Source: Nocardioides sp. W7 (GTDB lineage: Bacteria; Actinomycetota; Actinomycetes; Propionibacteriales; Nocardioidaceae). From it: DNA of 64,000 nucleotides. The DNA is taken from NCBI RefSeq assembly GCF_022919075.1, contig NZ_CP095078.1:2170001-2234000 (forward strand). The letters are read 5' to 3'. This document shows, in pieces, positions 25,027 to 33,262 of the stretch (the first letter of the stretch is position 1; every line of letters starts with the position of its first letter). Both the position numbers and the translations under genes were made by a program. A model generated the notes under the pieces. The model saw only the letters and a list, made by a program, of their open reading frames with translations. It did not search any database and was not told the DNA's origin.

Positions 25027-25736
25027 ACGCGACCGATCCGGAGCCGGCGTTCGAGCTCCGCAACCGGAAGGCGGCCGAGCCGCCCCACCCGCCAGCGGAT
25101 CCTCCGGTCGAGGAGGCCACGTCATCGGCCCAGGTGGACGAGGATCCACCGCCGACGGCCGATGATCCACTGCCGACGGCCGAGGATCCACCGCTGACGG
25201 CCAAGCCGGCGACCGAGTCGACCGCCGAGCCGCGTCGGACCCGGACCGGTCTCTGGGCCCTGGCCCTGTGCGGCCTCGGTGTCGTAGCGGTCGTCCTGGC
25301 CTTCCTGTCCTGGCGGTCCGCCGACAACGACCCCGATCGGGCCCGGGCCGCGCTGCGCGATGCGGCCGTGATCGAGGGGACCGCGGCGGTCGAGACGATG
25401 AACTCCATCGACTACCGCGACGTGGCGGCCGGGGTCGAGGCCTGGCAGGACGTGTCGACGGGGGTGCTGCACGACCAGCTGGTCGCGATGACCCCGGAGG
25501 ACCAGCAGCTGCTCGCCGACCAGAAGAGGGTCGCCACCGGTCGGGTGGTGCAGGCCGCACTCACCGAGCTCACCGACCGGACCGCGACGCTGATCGTGGC
25601 CGTCGAGGTCACCGTGAGCGCGACCGAGGAGGGCGCCGAAGCCACCGTGAAGCGGAACCGGTTCGCGGCCGACCTGGTCCGCGTCAGCGGCGAGTGGAAG
25701 CTCGAGAACCTGGCGCAAGTGGCGGTGGGGACATGA
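25023..25736 (+). CDS. Mce-associated membrane protein 1
   Basis: 237 residues from a GTG overlapping the mceF stop (GTGA). An acidic, Pro-rich cytoplasmic segment (residues 1-75, with imperfect repeats of DDPLPTAEDPP type) precedes one membrane helix at about 80-100. The outer domain (about 105-237) has the NTF2-like fold pattern of Mas proteins: AVETMNSIDYRDVAAGVEAW then a beta region ending in GEWKLENLAQV. It probably stabilises the Mce complex. Confidence 0.8.
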   Translation: MNATDPEPAFELRNRKAAEPPHPPADPPVEEATSSAQVDEDPPPTADDPLPTAEDPPLTAKPATESTAEPRRTRTGLWALALCGLGVVAVVLAFLSWRSADNDPDRARAALRDAAVIEGTAAVETMNSIDYRDVAAGVEAWQDVSTGVLHDQLVAMTPEDQQLLADQKRVATGRVVQAALTELTDRTATLIVAVEVTVSATEEGAEATVKRNRFAADLVRVSGEWKLENLAQVAVGT

Positions 25737-26266
25737 CGCGACGAATCGGTCTCGACCTTCGCAGCATCGGCGCCTGGCAGGGGGTGTCCCTCGGGATCGC
25801 CGTGATGCTGTTCGCCGTCGCCGCGATCCTGGGCGTCCAGGCTCGCTCCCTCAGCCAGGACCCGGCGCTGGACAACCGGGCTCAGCTGGACGAGACGGGG
25901 CAGGCCGGGGTGGTGACCGTGGTGACACGGGGACTGACCCAGGTGCTCAGCTACGACTACACGCAGCCCGATGCCACCCGGGCGTTCGCCGACCAGGTGC
26001 TCAGTGGCCAGGCGCGCGAGCAGTACGACACCCTGTTCGCCAGCCTCTCGGAGCGGGCGCCCGGCCAGCAGCTCATGCTGAGCGTCGTGGTCCAGGCGAC
26101 CGGTGTCCGGGAGCTGACCACCGACAAGGCCACGTTGCTGGTCTTCCTCGACCAGACCAGCGCCCGGGCCGACGACGAGGAGAAGTCGGTCTCGGCGGCC
26201 CAGCTGAGTGTCACCGCGGAGCGTGAGGGCAGGAGCTGGGTGATCACGGGCCTCCAGCCGCTGTGA
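25733..26266 (+). CDS. Mce-associated membrane protein 2
   Basis: 177 residues, ATGA overlap with the previous gene. One membrane helix at about 16-38, then the same NTF2-like pattern (GLTQVLSYDYTQPDATRAFA...VITGLQPL). Last gene of the mce operon; a 16-bp gap separates it from the convergent small gene. Confidence 0.8.
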   Translation: MTRRIGLDLRSIGAWQGVSLGIAVMLFAVAAILGVQARSLSQDPALDNRAQLDETGQAGVVTVVTRGLTQVLSYDYTQPDATRAFADQVLSGQAREQYDTLFASLSERAPGQQLMLSVVVQATGVRELTTDKATLLVFLDQTSARADDEEKSVSAAQLSVTAEREGRSWVITGLQPL

Positions 26267-26282
26267 CCGATCGTCCGTCGTC

Positions 26283-26645
26283 TCAGCGCTGTCCGTCGAT
26301 GCCGAGGTGGCGGGCCAGGTGCGTGGTGAGCGACCGGGCCGACTCGAGGGTGAGCAGGAGTCGCAGGCTGTGCTGGTCGTCGGCCTCGATCGCCAGCCAC
26401 TCGAGGGCGTGGCCGTGGTGGCGTCCCTGACGGATGGTCAGCTCGACTGCCTGGAGGGTGGCGGTCATCGGGATGGTGTCGGTGTGGCCGGCGACGACGG
26501 GCAGCTGGGCGGCCTCGCCCTGGTGATAGCGGTCCTCGGGGTGGTCGTCCTCGCGATGCTCCCGCACGCACCACGGCGGGCACGGCTCGATCGACCAGCT
26601 CGGAGCTGGGTCGGCCCGAGGGGGCTGGTGGTCGGGTCTGGTCAT
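26283..26645 (-). CDS. Small Cys/His-rich protein, DUF6907-like (copy 2)
   Basis: 120 residues, same length as copy 1 at 15-377 and aligned over its full length. It keeps CPPWCVREH and DDHPEDRYH, and differs mainly between residues 50 and 80. The divergent XRE gene and the shared promoter DNA are duplicated with it, so an 0.8-kb block has been copied in direct orientation on both sides of the mce region. Function unknown; the motif suggests metal binding. Confidence 0.75.
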   Translation of the reverse strand: MTRPDHQPPRADPAPSWSIEPCPPWCVREHREDDHPEDRYHQGEAAQLPVVAGHTDTIPMTATLQAVELTIRQGRHHGHALEWLAIEADDQHSLRLLLTLESARSLTTHLARHLGIDGQR

Positions 26646-26810
26646 GGGCGTGGCCTCCGCTGGCGAACCTGCGTCTCAGTACGACTGTAGGGAGCGGCGC
26701 CGACGGTGCGGACCGGTCTGCGCCGCTTCCCCACAGAGCCGCCGCGGCCAGCTCGAAATTCCCATACTCAGGTGGTCATCTGACTGCCATCTGCGCGCGA
26801 TGCTGGACGG

Positions 26811-27092
26811 GTGCCACGACGACGATCGGCCCCGACCTGGGAAGAGTTCGCCCGGGAGATCGGACACAACCTGTCCCGAGCGCGCGCCGCGAAGGGGTTG
26901 AGCCAGGAGCGGGTCGCGCACCTGGCCGGCATCACCGGCTTCACCTATCAGAAGTACGAGAAGGGCGAGTCGCGGCCCGGCCAGCCGATGAACCCGCAGC
27001 TCCGGACGCTGGTGGCGCTCAGTCAGGCCCTCGAGGTGCCCCTGGTCGACCTGCTGCCCACGCCGTTCCCGGACGTCACCGGAGGTGGCTGA
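26811..27092 (+). CDS. XRE-family HTH transcriptional regulator (copy 2)
   Basis: 93 residues from a GTG conserved with copy 1. HTH at about 24-60 (GLSQERVAHLAGI...YQKYEKGESRPGQP). The recognition region is identical to that of copy 1, so both should bind the same operator. The intergenic segment before it (26700-26800) shares long stretches with 420-530, including GCTCGAAATTCCCA and TGGTCATCTG, the probable bidirectional promoter. Confidence 0.85.
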   Translation: MPRRRSAPTWEEFAREIGHNLSRARAAKGLSQERVAHLAGITGFTYQKYEKGESRPGQPMNPQLRTLVALSQALEVPLVDLLPTPFPDVTGGG

Positions 27093-27109
27093 CCGCGACA
27101 CGTCCGCCG

Positions 27110-27495
27110 GGTGGTTGAGCAGGTTGCGCTAGCAACCGTGTCGAAACCCGGTGAGCCAACAGATGGCGGTGGCCGCGGGCCGCCCGGTGGTTGAGCAGGT
27201 TGCGCTAGCAACCGTGTCGAAACCCGGTGGGCCAACAGATGGCGGTGGCCGCGGTTGTCTGTGGGCTGCGGGGGTTTCGACACGCTCAGGACTTCGTCCC
27301 TCGCTGCTCAACCACCGGTCGCTCGGTGGTTGAGCAGGTTGCGCTAGCAACCGTGTCGAAACCCGGTGAGCCAACAGGCAGCGGTGACCACGGTTGTCTG
27401 TGGGCTGTGGGGGTTTCGACACGCTCGGGACTTCGTCCCTCGCTGCTCAACCACCGGTGGGCTGCTCAACCACCGGTGGGCTGCTCAACCGCCGG
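27110..27495. repeat. Array of GGTTGAGC...TCGAAACC palindromic repeats
   Basis: Forward copies of a 43-bp unit start near 27111, 27187 and 27326 (GTGGTTGAGCAGGTTGCGCT then AGCAACCGTGTCGAAACCCG). Inverted copies lie at 27271-27318 and 27410-27458, and two truncated ends (CTGCTCAACCACCGG) close the array. Spacers of about 30 bp are themselves similar (CAACAGATGGCGGTGGCC). Such units are common between genes in Nocardioides and relatives. The whole 409-bp gap between the XRE and PucR genes is made of it; no gene is seen there. Confidence 0.75.
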
Positions 27496-27501
27496 CTCGG
27501 G

Positions 27502-28848
27502 TCATCGGCCTGCGGCTGCACGGTCGCGGAAGGTGTCGAAGTCGCTCTGGTCGCCGGCTTTCCAGAGCGGGACGCTGGACTTCAGGACGAGGGTCATCCG
27601 CAGGACGAACTCGGGGTCGCGGAGGTCTTCGCCGAAGAGTTCGTTGATCCGTTTCCAGCGGTAGCGGATGGTCTGGGGATGGAGGTCGAGGCGGGCGGCG
27701 ATCACTGGCGCGCTGTCGCGGGTCTCGACCCAGGTCAGCAGCGTCTCGGACAGGATGGCGCGCGAGTGGGGCGTCTCGGCGAGCAGGGGGCGCAGGAGTT
27801 CCTGGCACAGGTGCTGGCGCATGGAGGGTTCGGCGTGCAGCCACAGCTGGGTGGCCTGGGTGGCGCAGTCGATGACCGAGACCGGGGCGATGACGCCGAG
27901 CTGGACCAGGTCGAGGGCGCGTTGGCACCAGCGCAGCGCGGAGCCGGCCAGTGCCGGTGGCACGGGCCAGCTGACGGCGGTGCGGAGTCCGGGGCGGGAG
28001 CGGCCGATGCGTTCGACGAGGTCGGTGTGTTCCTCGGCGGGGCAGATGATGAGGGCGCGGCGGGGTTGGGTGCGGATCAGCAGGGTCGGTGACTCCGGCA
28101 GCGCGGGTGGCTCGCCGTGGTAGCTGATCGCCAGCGCGGTCACCGTCTCGGTCAGGGGCCACTCGGCGATCTCGGCGAGGGTGTGCAGGGTCTCGTTGTC
28201 GATGCCGGCCGGGACCTGCGGGTCCGGGCGCGATGGTCGGTCGGCGAGGAAGAGCTGGAAGAGGCGGTTGCGGGCGCCCTCGCGGGTGTGGGATCCGCCG
28301 CGTCGTCCGAGCGCGAAGCCGTCGGCGAGCTGCTCGCGGAGGTGCTCGAGGTAGTCGAACAGCGCGTCGGCCAGGCCTTGGAGCTCGGGTCTGGTGAGGT
28401 CGTGGGTGGTGGCGAAGTCCGTCAGCTGTGCCCAGGAGGCTCGGCTCGCGATGCGCAGGCTCGCCTCGATCGCGGTCCAGTCGTGCTCGCGTTGGGCCTC
28501 GCCCTGACCGAGGCGGCGGAACAGGTCGTCGACCTGGCCGGACCGGGACGGGGGGTCCTCGGCGTCGTCGAGGAAGTGTTGCGCGGCGGTGTGCGCGGCC
28601 CAGGTCAGCAGCTGGTGGCGTGGGCTGCCCGGGGCGGCGGCGTACGACGGCATCGCGGCCACGACATCGTTCACGACCCGCTGGACCATCGCGTCCAGGC
28701 ACGGGCGCATGGCGTCGGTCGAGGGCTGGAGCGACGACGGCGGATCCGGCGCCGTCACGGTCGCCCGACAAGGGGATGCGTGCTGGATCGCAGGTGGGGC
28801 GTCACGCGCTGTCCGTCCTCGAAGTTGGCCACATACTCGGATGGCCAT
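27502..28848 (-). CDS. PucR/CdaR-type transcriptional regulator (copy 2)
   Basis: About 448 residues from the ATG at 28848; the start is uncertain, since an upstream ATG at 28902 and a GTG at 28758 are both in frame. The C-terminal HTH_30 domain reads ILSETLLTWVETRDSAPVI then LHPQTIRYRWKRIN, and the protein ends near GDQSDFD. It aligns along its whole length with the regulators at 2224 and 29040. It is divergent from the latter across a region with a palindromic operator. No P-type-ATPase-like partner follows it; the repeat array does. Confidence 0.85.
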   Translation of the reverse strand: MAIRVCGQLRGRTARDAPPAIQHASPCRATVTAPDPPSSLQPSTDAMRPCLDAMVQRVVNDVVAAMPSYAAAPGSPRHQLLTWAAHTAAQHFLDDAEDPPSRSGQVDDLFRRLGQGEAQREHDWTAIEASLRIASRASWAQLTDFATTHDLTRPELQGLADALFDYLEHLREQLADGFALGRRGGSHTREGARNRLFQLFLADRPSRPDPQVPAGIDNETLHTLAEIAEWPLTETVTALAISYHGEPPALPESPTLLIRTQPRRALIICPAEEHTDLVERIGRSRPGLRTAVSWPVPPALAGSALRWCQRALDLVQLGVIAPVSVIDCATQATQLWLHAEPSMRQHLCQELLRPLLAETPHSRAILSETLLTWVETRDSAPVIAARLDLHPQTIRYRWKRINELFGEDLRDPEFVLRMTLVLKSSVPLWKAGDQSDFDTFRDRAAAGR

Positions 28849-28910
28849 ACTAAGATGGGACTCGGAAAGGACGCGCTCGTTGTGCATACTCGCAGGACGC
28901 ACGTGTGGCA

Positions 28911-28930
28911 GTTGTCACATGGATGACAAT
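28911..28930. promoter_or_regulatory. Operator palindrome between divergent PucR genes
   Basis: GTTGTCA-N6-TGACAAT; the inner TTGTCA/TGACAA is a perfect inverted repeat. It sits in the shared promoter of the regulators at 27502 and 29040, which suggests autoregulation by one of them. Confidence 0.6.
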
Positions 28931-29039
28931 TGGGGGAGATGTGTCGGAGTCCGGGACTCCGCCACCGGGGAGTGAGATCGTATCCGGTGTCTCGGCGCAC
29001 GAGCGTCCCGCGGAGGGGCGCCGACCAGGGGAGGGTGCG

Positions 29040-30263
29040 GTGACTGACACAGCCATGCAGGCGCGCCCGTCCGAGGCCGCTCGGCTGGTGCTCCCCGACG
29101 TACGCCGCCATCTGCCCCGGGTCGCCCAGCGAGTCACCAGCGCGATCCGCACCGCCGTGCCCGGGTACGCCCACGGCGACCGGCGCCACCAGCTGATCTT
29201 CACCGCGGTCAACAGCGCCGCCGTCTACTTCCTGGATCGTGCCGTCGGCCTGCCGGTCTCCCCGGTCGCCGTCGACGACCTCTTCCGCAAGATGGGTTTC
29301 CGCGAGGCCGGCGTCGGTGACGACCTCTCCCACATGGAGAGCGCGATCCGGGGTGGTGCGAGCGCGTCCTGGGCCGAGATCCGGGTCGTCGCGGCGGGGC
29401 TGAGCATCTCGACGCACGCGCTGGAGGAGCTCCACGACGCGCTCGATGCCTATGTCGAGCACCTGCTCGCGCAGATCCGCCGGGGCCACGCGGCTGGTGC
29501 CGCCGCCCGCGAGCAGGACTCCGGTCTCGCCCGCCGCCGACTCGTCGACGGGCTGCTCGGCGGCGCCGATCCCGACACCGTCGAGGCGTACGCCGAGGTG
29601 GCCGGGTGGTCGGTCCCCGCGCAGCTCGTGGTGACGGCCGTGGACCTGCCCGTGGACGGGCGGCTCGACCCGAGCGACCTTCCTGCCTCGGTCCTCTTCC
29701 GGCCCGGCCCAGGACGGGCCGTGCTCCTCACCGACGAGGCCGGCCCCGCGGAGGCGATCGCCGTCATCACCGCGCAGGTGCCCACCGCGCGGTTCGCGGT
29801 CGGCTGGCTGGTCGAGACGAGCGAGGCCCCCGCGGCGTACCGCTGGGCGCAGCGAGCGCTGGCCCTGGTGGACCAGGGCGTCGTCCCGGCGCGCCCGGTC
29901 ATCGAGTGCCGTGAGCACCGGACCGCGATCTGGCTGCATGCCGAGCCGACCATGCGTCGCCAGCTGGCCCAGGAGCTGCTCCAGCCGCTCTTCGAGGAGA
30001 CCGCGAACTCCCGCGAGATCCTGTCCGAGACGCTGCTGGTCTGGCTGGAGACCCGCGACAGCGCCCCGGCGATCGCCGCCCGGCTCGGCGTCCACCCGCA
30101 GACGGTGCGCTACCGCTGGCGGCGGATCAACCAGCTCTTCGGAGAGGCGTTGCACGACCCGGAGTTCGTGGTCCAGCTGACCCTCGTCCTCAAGGCCAGC
30201 GTCGGCCTGTGGATCGCCGGTGACCAGAGCGACTTCGAGCGCTACCTGGAGCGCACCCAGTGA
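29040..30263 (+). CDS. PucR/CdaR-type transcriptional regulator (copy 3)
   Basis: 407 residues from a GTG with GGGGAGGG seven bases before it; in-frame upstream starts at 28941 and 28923 cannot be ruled out. C-terminal HTH_30: ILSETLLVWLETRDSAPAIA then VHPQTVRYRWRRINQLFG, ending GDQSDFERYLERTQ. Closest to copy 1 (2224-3570), and like it translationally coupled (GTGA) to a P-type-ATPase-like gene. The helical N-terminal part has no recognisable ligand domain. Confidence 0.85.
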   Translation: MTDTAMQARPSEAARLVLPDVRRHLPRVAQRVTSAIRTAVPGYAHGDRRHQLIFTAVNSAAVYFLDRAVGLPVSPVAVDDLFRKMGFREAGVGDDLSHMESAIRGGASASWAEIRVVAAGLSISTHALEELHDALDAYVEHLLAQIRRGHAAGAAAREQDSGLARRRLVDGLLGGADPDTVEAYAEVAGWSVPAQLVVTAVDLPVDGRLDPSDLPASVLFRPGPGRAVLLTDEAGPAEAIAVITAQVPTARFAVGWLVETSEAPAAYRWAQRALALVDQGVVPARPVIECREHRTAIWLHAEPTMRRQLAQELLQPLFEETANSREILSETLLVWLETRDSAPAIAARLGVHPQTVRYRWRRINQLFGEALHDPEFVVQLTLVLKASVGLWIAGDQSDFERYLERTQ

Positions 30264-31264
30264 CGGGGAGTACGGCGGCGGCCCTGGCCGTCGTCCTGCT
30301 GCCCGCGCTGATCGCCCTCCTTGTGCCGCTCGCCCGGTGGTCGGTGACCCGGCAGGCGCGACAGGCGGGGATCGAGTTCCGCGACGCGGCCGCCCTGGCC
30401 GCTGCCCGGGCGATCGACACGGTCTTCCTCGACCGATGGGGCACCGTGACCACCGGTCAGCTCGTGGTGACCTCGGTCGACCCGATCGAGGAGGGGAACG
30501 GCCGCAGCCTGCGGTGGTTCGCCGCCGCCCTCGAGCACGGCATCGAGCACCCGGTCGCCCGGGCCATCGCCCGGCTCGGCCCACCGGGACGCCTGGGGTC
30601 GGTGGAGAACCTGCCCGGTCGCGGCATCAGCGGGTCGGTGGACCGCCACCCGGTGCGGGTGGGGAGCCCCGGTTGGCTCGGGATGGACGAGCGCCACGGC
30701 CTCGGCAGCACCGTCGCCGTCGAGGTCGACCACCGGCCGTTCGGCTACCTCACCGTCTCCGACAACGTCCGGACCGACGCCACGACGTCGGTCGAGCGAC
30801 TGCTCGCGCTGGGGGTCGAGCCCATCCTGCTCTCCGACGACAGCGCGCTGAACGCCGAGCATCTCGCCCAGCAGTGTGGCGTCGAGGAGTGGCTGGTCGT
30901 CACCGAGCCGGAGAAGCGCGAGCGACTCGTGCGGGAGCGGCAGGAGACCGGGCGGCGGGTGGCGGTGGTCGCCCGTGCCGAGGGCAACGCCGAGGCGCTC
31001 GCCGCGGCCGACCTGGCCGTCAGCGACGACCCCTCGGGGACCGCTGCCGTCCGGGTCGACGACCTCGACGTCGGCCGGACCGTCCAGGCCCTCGAGCTCG
31101 GGCGGCTGGTGCCGAGACTGACCTGGCGGCTGTGGTGCGCCGGCGGGCTGATCACGGCCATCGGAGTGGTGCTGGTGGCCGTCGGGATGCTCTCCCTGGT
31201 GCTGGCGGCCGGCTACGCCGTCGTCGGTTCCGCGCTGGTCGTGGCGACCGCGGTCGCCTCCTGA
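30260..31264 (+). CDS. P-type-ATPase-like membrane protein, catalytically degenerate (copy 2)
   Basis: 334 residues, GTG overlapping the PucR stop. One leading membrane segment (7-27), a P-type ATPase core, and two C-terminal helices (about 283-330). The core is easier to recognise than in copy 1: VFLDRWGTVTTG (Asp58) for DKTGTLT, EHPVARAI for the P1B nucleotide-domain HP motif, GRGISGSVD loop, EPEKRERLV for the PxxK helix. GDGxND has become ARAEGN and TGDN has become SDDS, so Mg binding and dephosphorylation should be lost. The actuator domain and metal-binding helices are absent. Paralogue of 1091-2227. I infer a membrane-bound pseudo-ATPase that works with its PucR partner. Confidence 0.75.
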   Translation: MTGSTAAALAVVLLPALIALLVPLARWSVTRQARQAGIEFRDAAALAAARAIDTVFLDRWGTVTTGQLVVTSVDPIEEGNGRSLRWFAAALEHGIEHPVARAIARLGPPGRLGSVENLPGRGISGSVDRHPVRVGSPGWLGMDERHGLGSTVAVEVDHRPFGYLTVSDNVRTDATTSVERLLALGVEPILLSDDSALNAEHLAQQCGVEEWLVVTEPEKRERLVRERQETGRRVAVVARAEGNAEALAAADLAVSDDPSGTAAVRVDDLDVGRTVQALELGRLVPRLTWRLWCAGGLITAIGVVLVAVGMLSLVLAAGYAVVGSALVVATAVAS

Positions 31265-31276
31265 CCCCGGCGGCGC

Positions 31277-32002
31277 TCAGCGATGGGCGTACGTCGCGAG
31301 CGACACGGCGACGTAGTGCGCGACGAACGCCAGGATCGTGAACGAGTGGAACACCTCGTGGAAGCCGAACCACTGCGGTGAGGGGTTCGGTCGCTTGAAG
31401 CCGTAGACCACGCCGCCGAAGGTGTAGAGCGCGCCGCCCACCACGATCATCACGAAGGCGGCGATGCCGACGCTGCCGAGGGTCCGCGCGCCGTCGAGGA
31501 AGCCGGGGATGAAGAAGACCGCCGCCCAGCCCATGGCGATGTAGATGGGGGTGTAGAGCCAGCGCGGCGCGTCGGTCCAGAAGACCCGGAACGCGACGCC
31601 GAGGATCGCCCCGGTCCACACGACCGTCAGCAGCACGGAGCGCTGGGTCCCCTCCAGGAGCATCAGGCTGAACGGTGTGTAGGAGCCCGCGATCAGGATG
31701 AAGATGTTGGAGTGGTCGAAGCGCCGCAGGAACGCCCAGACCCGCGGCGACCAGGTGCCGGTGTGGTAGATCGCCGACACCGTGAACAGGATCAGCGCCG
31801 ACGCGATGAAGACCGCCGAGCCGACCCGGGTGATCGTGGTGGGGGACAGGGCCACCAGCACGATCCCGCCGACCAGCGTCAGCGGCGCGATGATGAGGTG
31901 CAGCCAGCCGCGCAGCTTGGGCTTGAGCTCCTCGAGGGTCTCGTGCAGCGACTCACCGAGGTGCTCGATGCCGGAACGCATCTCGTCCATCGCCTGGTTC
32001 AT
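31277..32002 (-). CDS. trhA: PAQR-family membrane protein TrhA (hemolysin III type)
   Basis: 241 residues with seven membrane helices. The family motifs are present: SAIYHTGTW (conserved Ser-x3-His), FDHSNIFILIAGSYTPF, and HEVFHSFTILAFVAHY near the end, which carry the His and Asp residues of the metal site. The N-terminal 30 residues are amphipathic and charged. Role: membrane energetics/fluidity homeostasis by family knowledge. Convergent with the pseudo-ATPase gene, 12 bp apart. Confidence 0.9.
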   Translation of the reverse strand: MNQAMDEMRSGIEHLGESLHETLEELKPKLRGWLHLIIAPLTLVGGIVLVALSPTTITRVGSAVFIASALILFTVSAIYHTGTWSPRVWAFLRRFDHSNIFILIAGSYTPFSLMLLEGTQRSVLLTVVWTGAILGVAFRVFWTDAPRWLYTPIYIAMGWAAVFFIPGFLDGARTLGSVGIAAFVMIVVGGALYTFGGVVYGFKRPNPSPQWFGFHEVFHSFTILAFVAHYVAVSLATYAHR

Positions 32003-32083
32003 GACCTCAAGTTACCCGGCGGAAGGTTGGCCAACCGCCGAAAGCGGTGATGCCCTGGTCACGCTCGCGGCTACCCTGGACCG

Positions 32084-32857
32084 GTGGCGGATTGGAAGCG
32101 TGCGATCAGGCGGGTCGTCTACCCGGCGTACGAGGCGCGGATGCTGCGCAAGATGCCCGCCGACCTGCCGCAGCACATCGGAGTGATGCTCGACGGCAAC
32201 CGCCGCTGGGCCAAGGCGGTCGGTCGTGACACCGCTCACGGCCACCGTGCGGGCGCCGCCAACATCGAGCCGCTGCTCGGCTGGTGCGACGAGGTCGGCA
32301 TCGAGGTCGTCACGCTCTGGCTGCTCTCCACCGACAACCTCAACCGCCCCGAGCCCGAGCTCGCGCCGCTGCTGGAGATCATCGAGGAGGCAGTCGACTC
32401 GCTCGCCGACCAGCGGCGCTGGCGGCTGCACCCCGTGGGCGCCCTCGACCTGCTGCCGGCCAAGACGGCCGCCCGACTCAAGGCCGCCGAGGAGGCCACG
32501 CGCGACGTCGACGGCATGCTCGTCAACGTCGCCGTCGGGTACGGCGGCCGTCGCGAGATCGCCGACGCCGTCCGCTCGCTGCTGCACGAGCACGCCGCCA
32601 AGGGCACCTCGCTGGAGGAGCTCGCCGGCATCCTCGACGTCGAGGACATCGCCGGCCACCTCTACACCAAGGGCCAGCCCGACCCCGACCTGGTGATCCG
32701 CACCTCGGGGGAGCAGCGCCTCGGCGGCTTCCTGCTGTGGCAGAGCGCGAAGTCGGAGTTCTACTTCTGCGAGGCCTACTGGCCCGACTTCCGTCGGGTC
32801 GACTTCCTCCGCGCCATCCGCGCCTACGCCCTGCGCGAGCGCCGCTTCGGCTCCTGA
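32084..32857 (+). CDS. uppS: cis-Isoprenyl diphosphate synthase (UppS family)
   Basis: 257 residues from a GTG. HIGVMLDGNRRWAK holds the catalytic Asp of cis-prenyltransferases; TLWLLSTDNLNRPEPEL, DLVIRTSGEQRLGGFLLWQSA and EFYFCEAYWPDF are the other family regions. It makes the long-chain or short-chain cis-isoprenyl diphosphate used for cell wall carrier lipid. Length is typical. Actinobacteria often have two such enzymes; which product this one makes cannot be told from sequence. Confidence 0.9.
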   Translation: MADWKRAIRRVVYPAYEARMLRKMPADLPQHIGVMLDGNRRWAKAVGRDTAHGHRAGAANIEPLLGWCDEVGIEVVTLWLLSTDNLNRPEPELAPLLEIIEEAVDSLADQRRWRLHPVGALDLLPAKTAARLKAAEEATRDVDGMLVNVAVGYGGRREIADAVRSLLHEHAAKGTSLEELAGILDVEDIAGHLYTKGQPDPDLVIRTSGEQRLGGFLLWQSAKSEFYFCEAYWPDFRRVDFLRAIRAYALRERRFGS

Positions 32858-32887
32858 GTCACATGCGTCCCAGCGGCCACTCTGGTT

Positions 32888-32961
32888 GCTGTAACGCGAT
32901 GTTCGCCGCACTACCCGCACGCTGCGGCGTGCAGCCAGTGCGGCGAACATCGCGTTACAGC
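32888..32961. repeat. Long palindrome downstream of uppS
   Basis: Perfect 25-bp arms (32888-32912 and 32937-32961) around 24 nt, which themselves contain GCACGC-TGCG-GCGTGC. The whole folds as a two-part hairpin of 74 nt. It is 30 bp past the uppS stop, so it may end transcription, but its length suggests a REP-like or mobile palindrome. Confidence 0.7.
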
Positions 32962-33116
32962 TGGTCCCGCCGGCCCGCCGCCCACCTCGGAACGCGTGTT
33001 ACGGCTGGGTGACGTTCATCTACAGGTTGCGGCGTGTTGCCGCGAATCGCGCGGGTCGCGGCGTACGTTCCGAGCATCGGCGAGTGGGGAAGCTCGCCGT
33101 ACCGGGAGGCCCGATC

Positions 33117-33218
33117 GTGAGCATTCACGACTGCGACGTACGACGGCTCGTCCGTGGTGCGCTGGGAGGCGGGCACTCCCGTCTTCGGTTGCTGCACCGG
33201 TCCGCCAGCAGCAACTAG
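33117..33218 (+). CDS. Possible small protein upstream of phoH2
   Basis: A 33-residue frame (MSIHDCDVRRLVRGALGGGH...) with GGGAGG seven bases before a GTG, ending 44 bp before the phoH2 start. It is basic, with one Cys. The good ribosome binding site is the only support; it could be a leader peptide or a chance frame. The rest of the 405-bp gap between uppS and phoH2 holds the palindrome at 32888 and nothing else clear. Confidence 0.25.
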   Translation: MSIHDCDVRRLVRGALGGGHSRLRLLHRSASSN

Positions 33219-33262
33219 GACCGGGGCGAAGAGTGCGCGCGTCGGCCCGTCAGGGGTGAACC

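Noticed and set aside
27110..27495. A CRISPR array
   Set aside because: Units are in both orientations, spacers are similar to one another, and no cas gene is present. It is a palindromic intergenic repeat cluster.
30260..31264. A functional heavy-metal P1B ATPase
   Set aside because: It lacks the leading membrane helices, actuator domain, DKTGT lysine and GDGxND motif.
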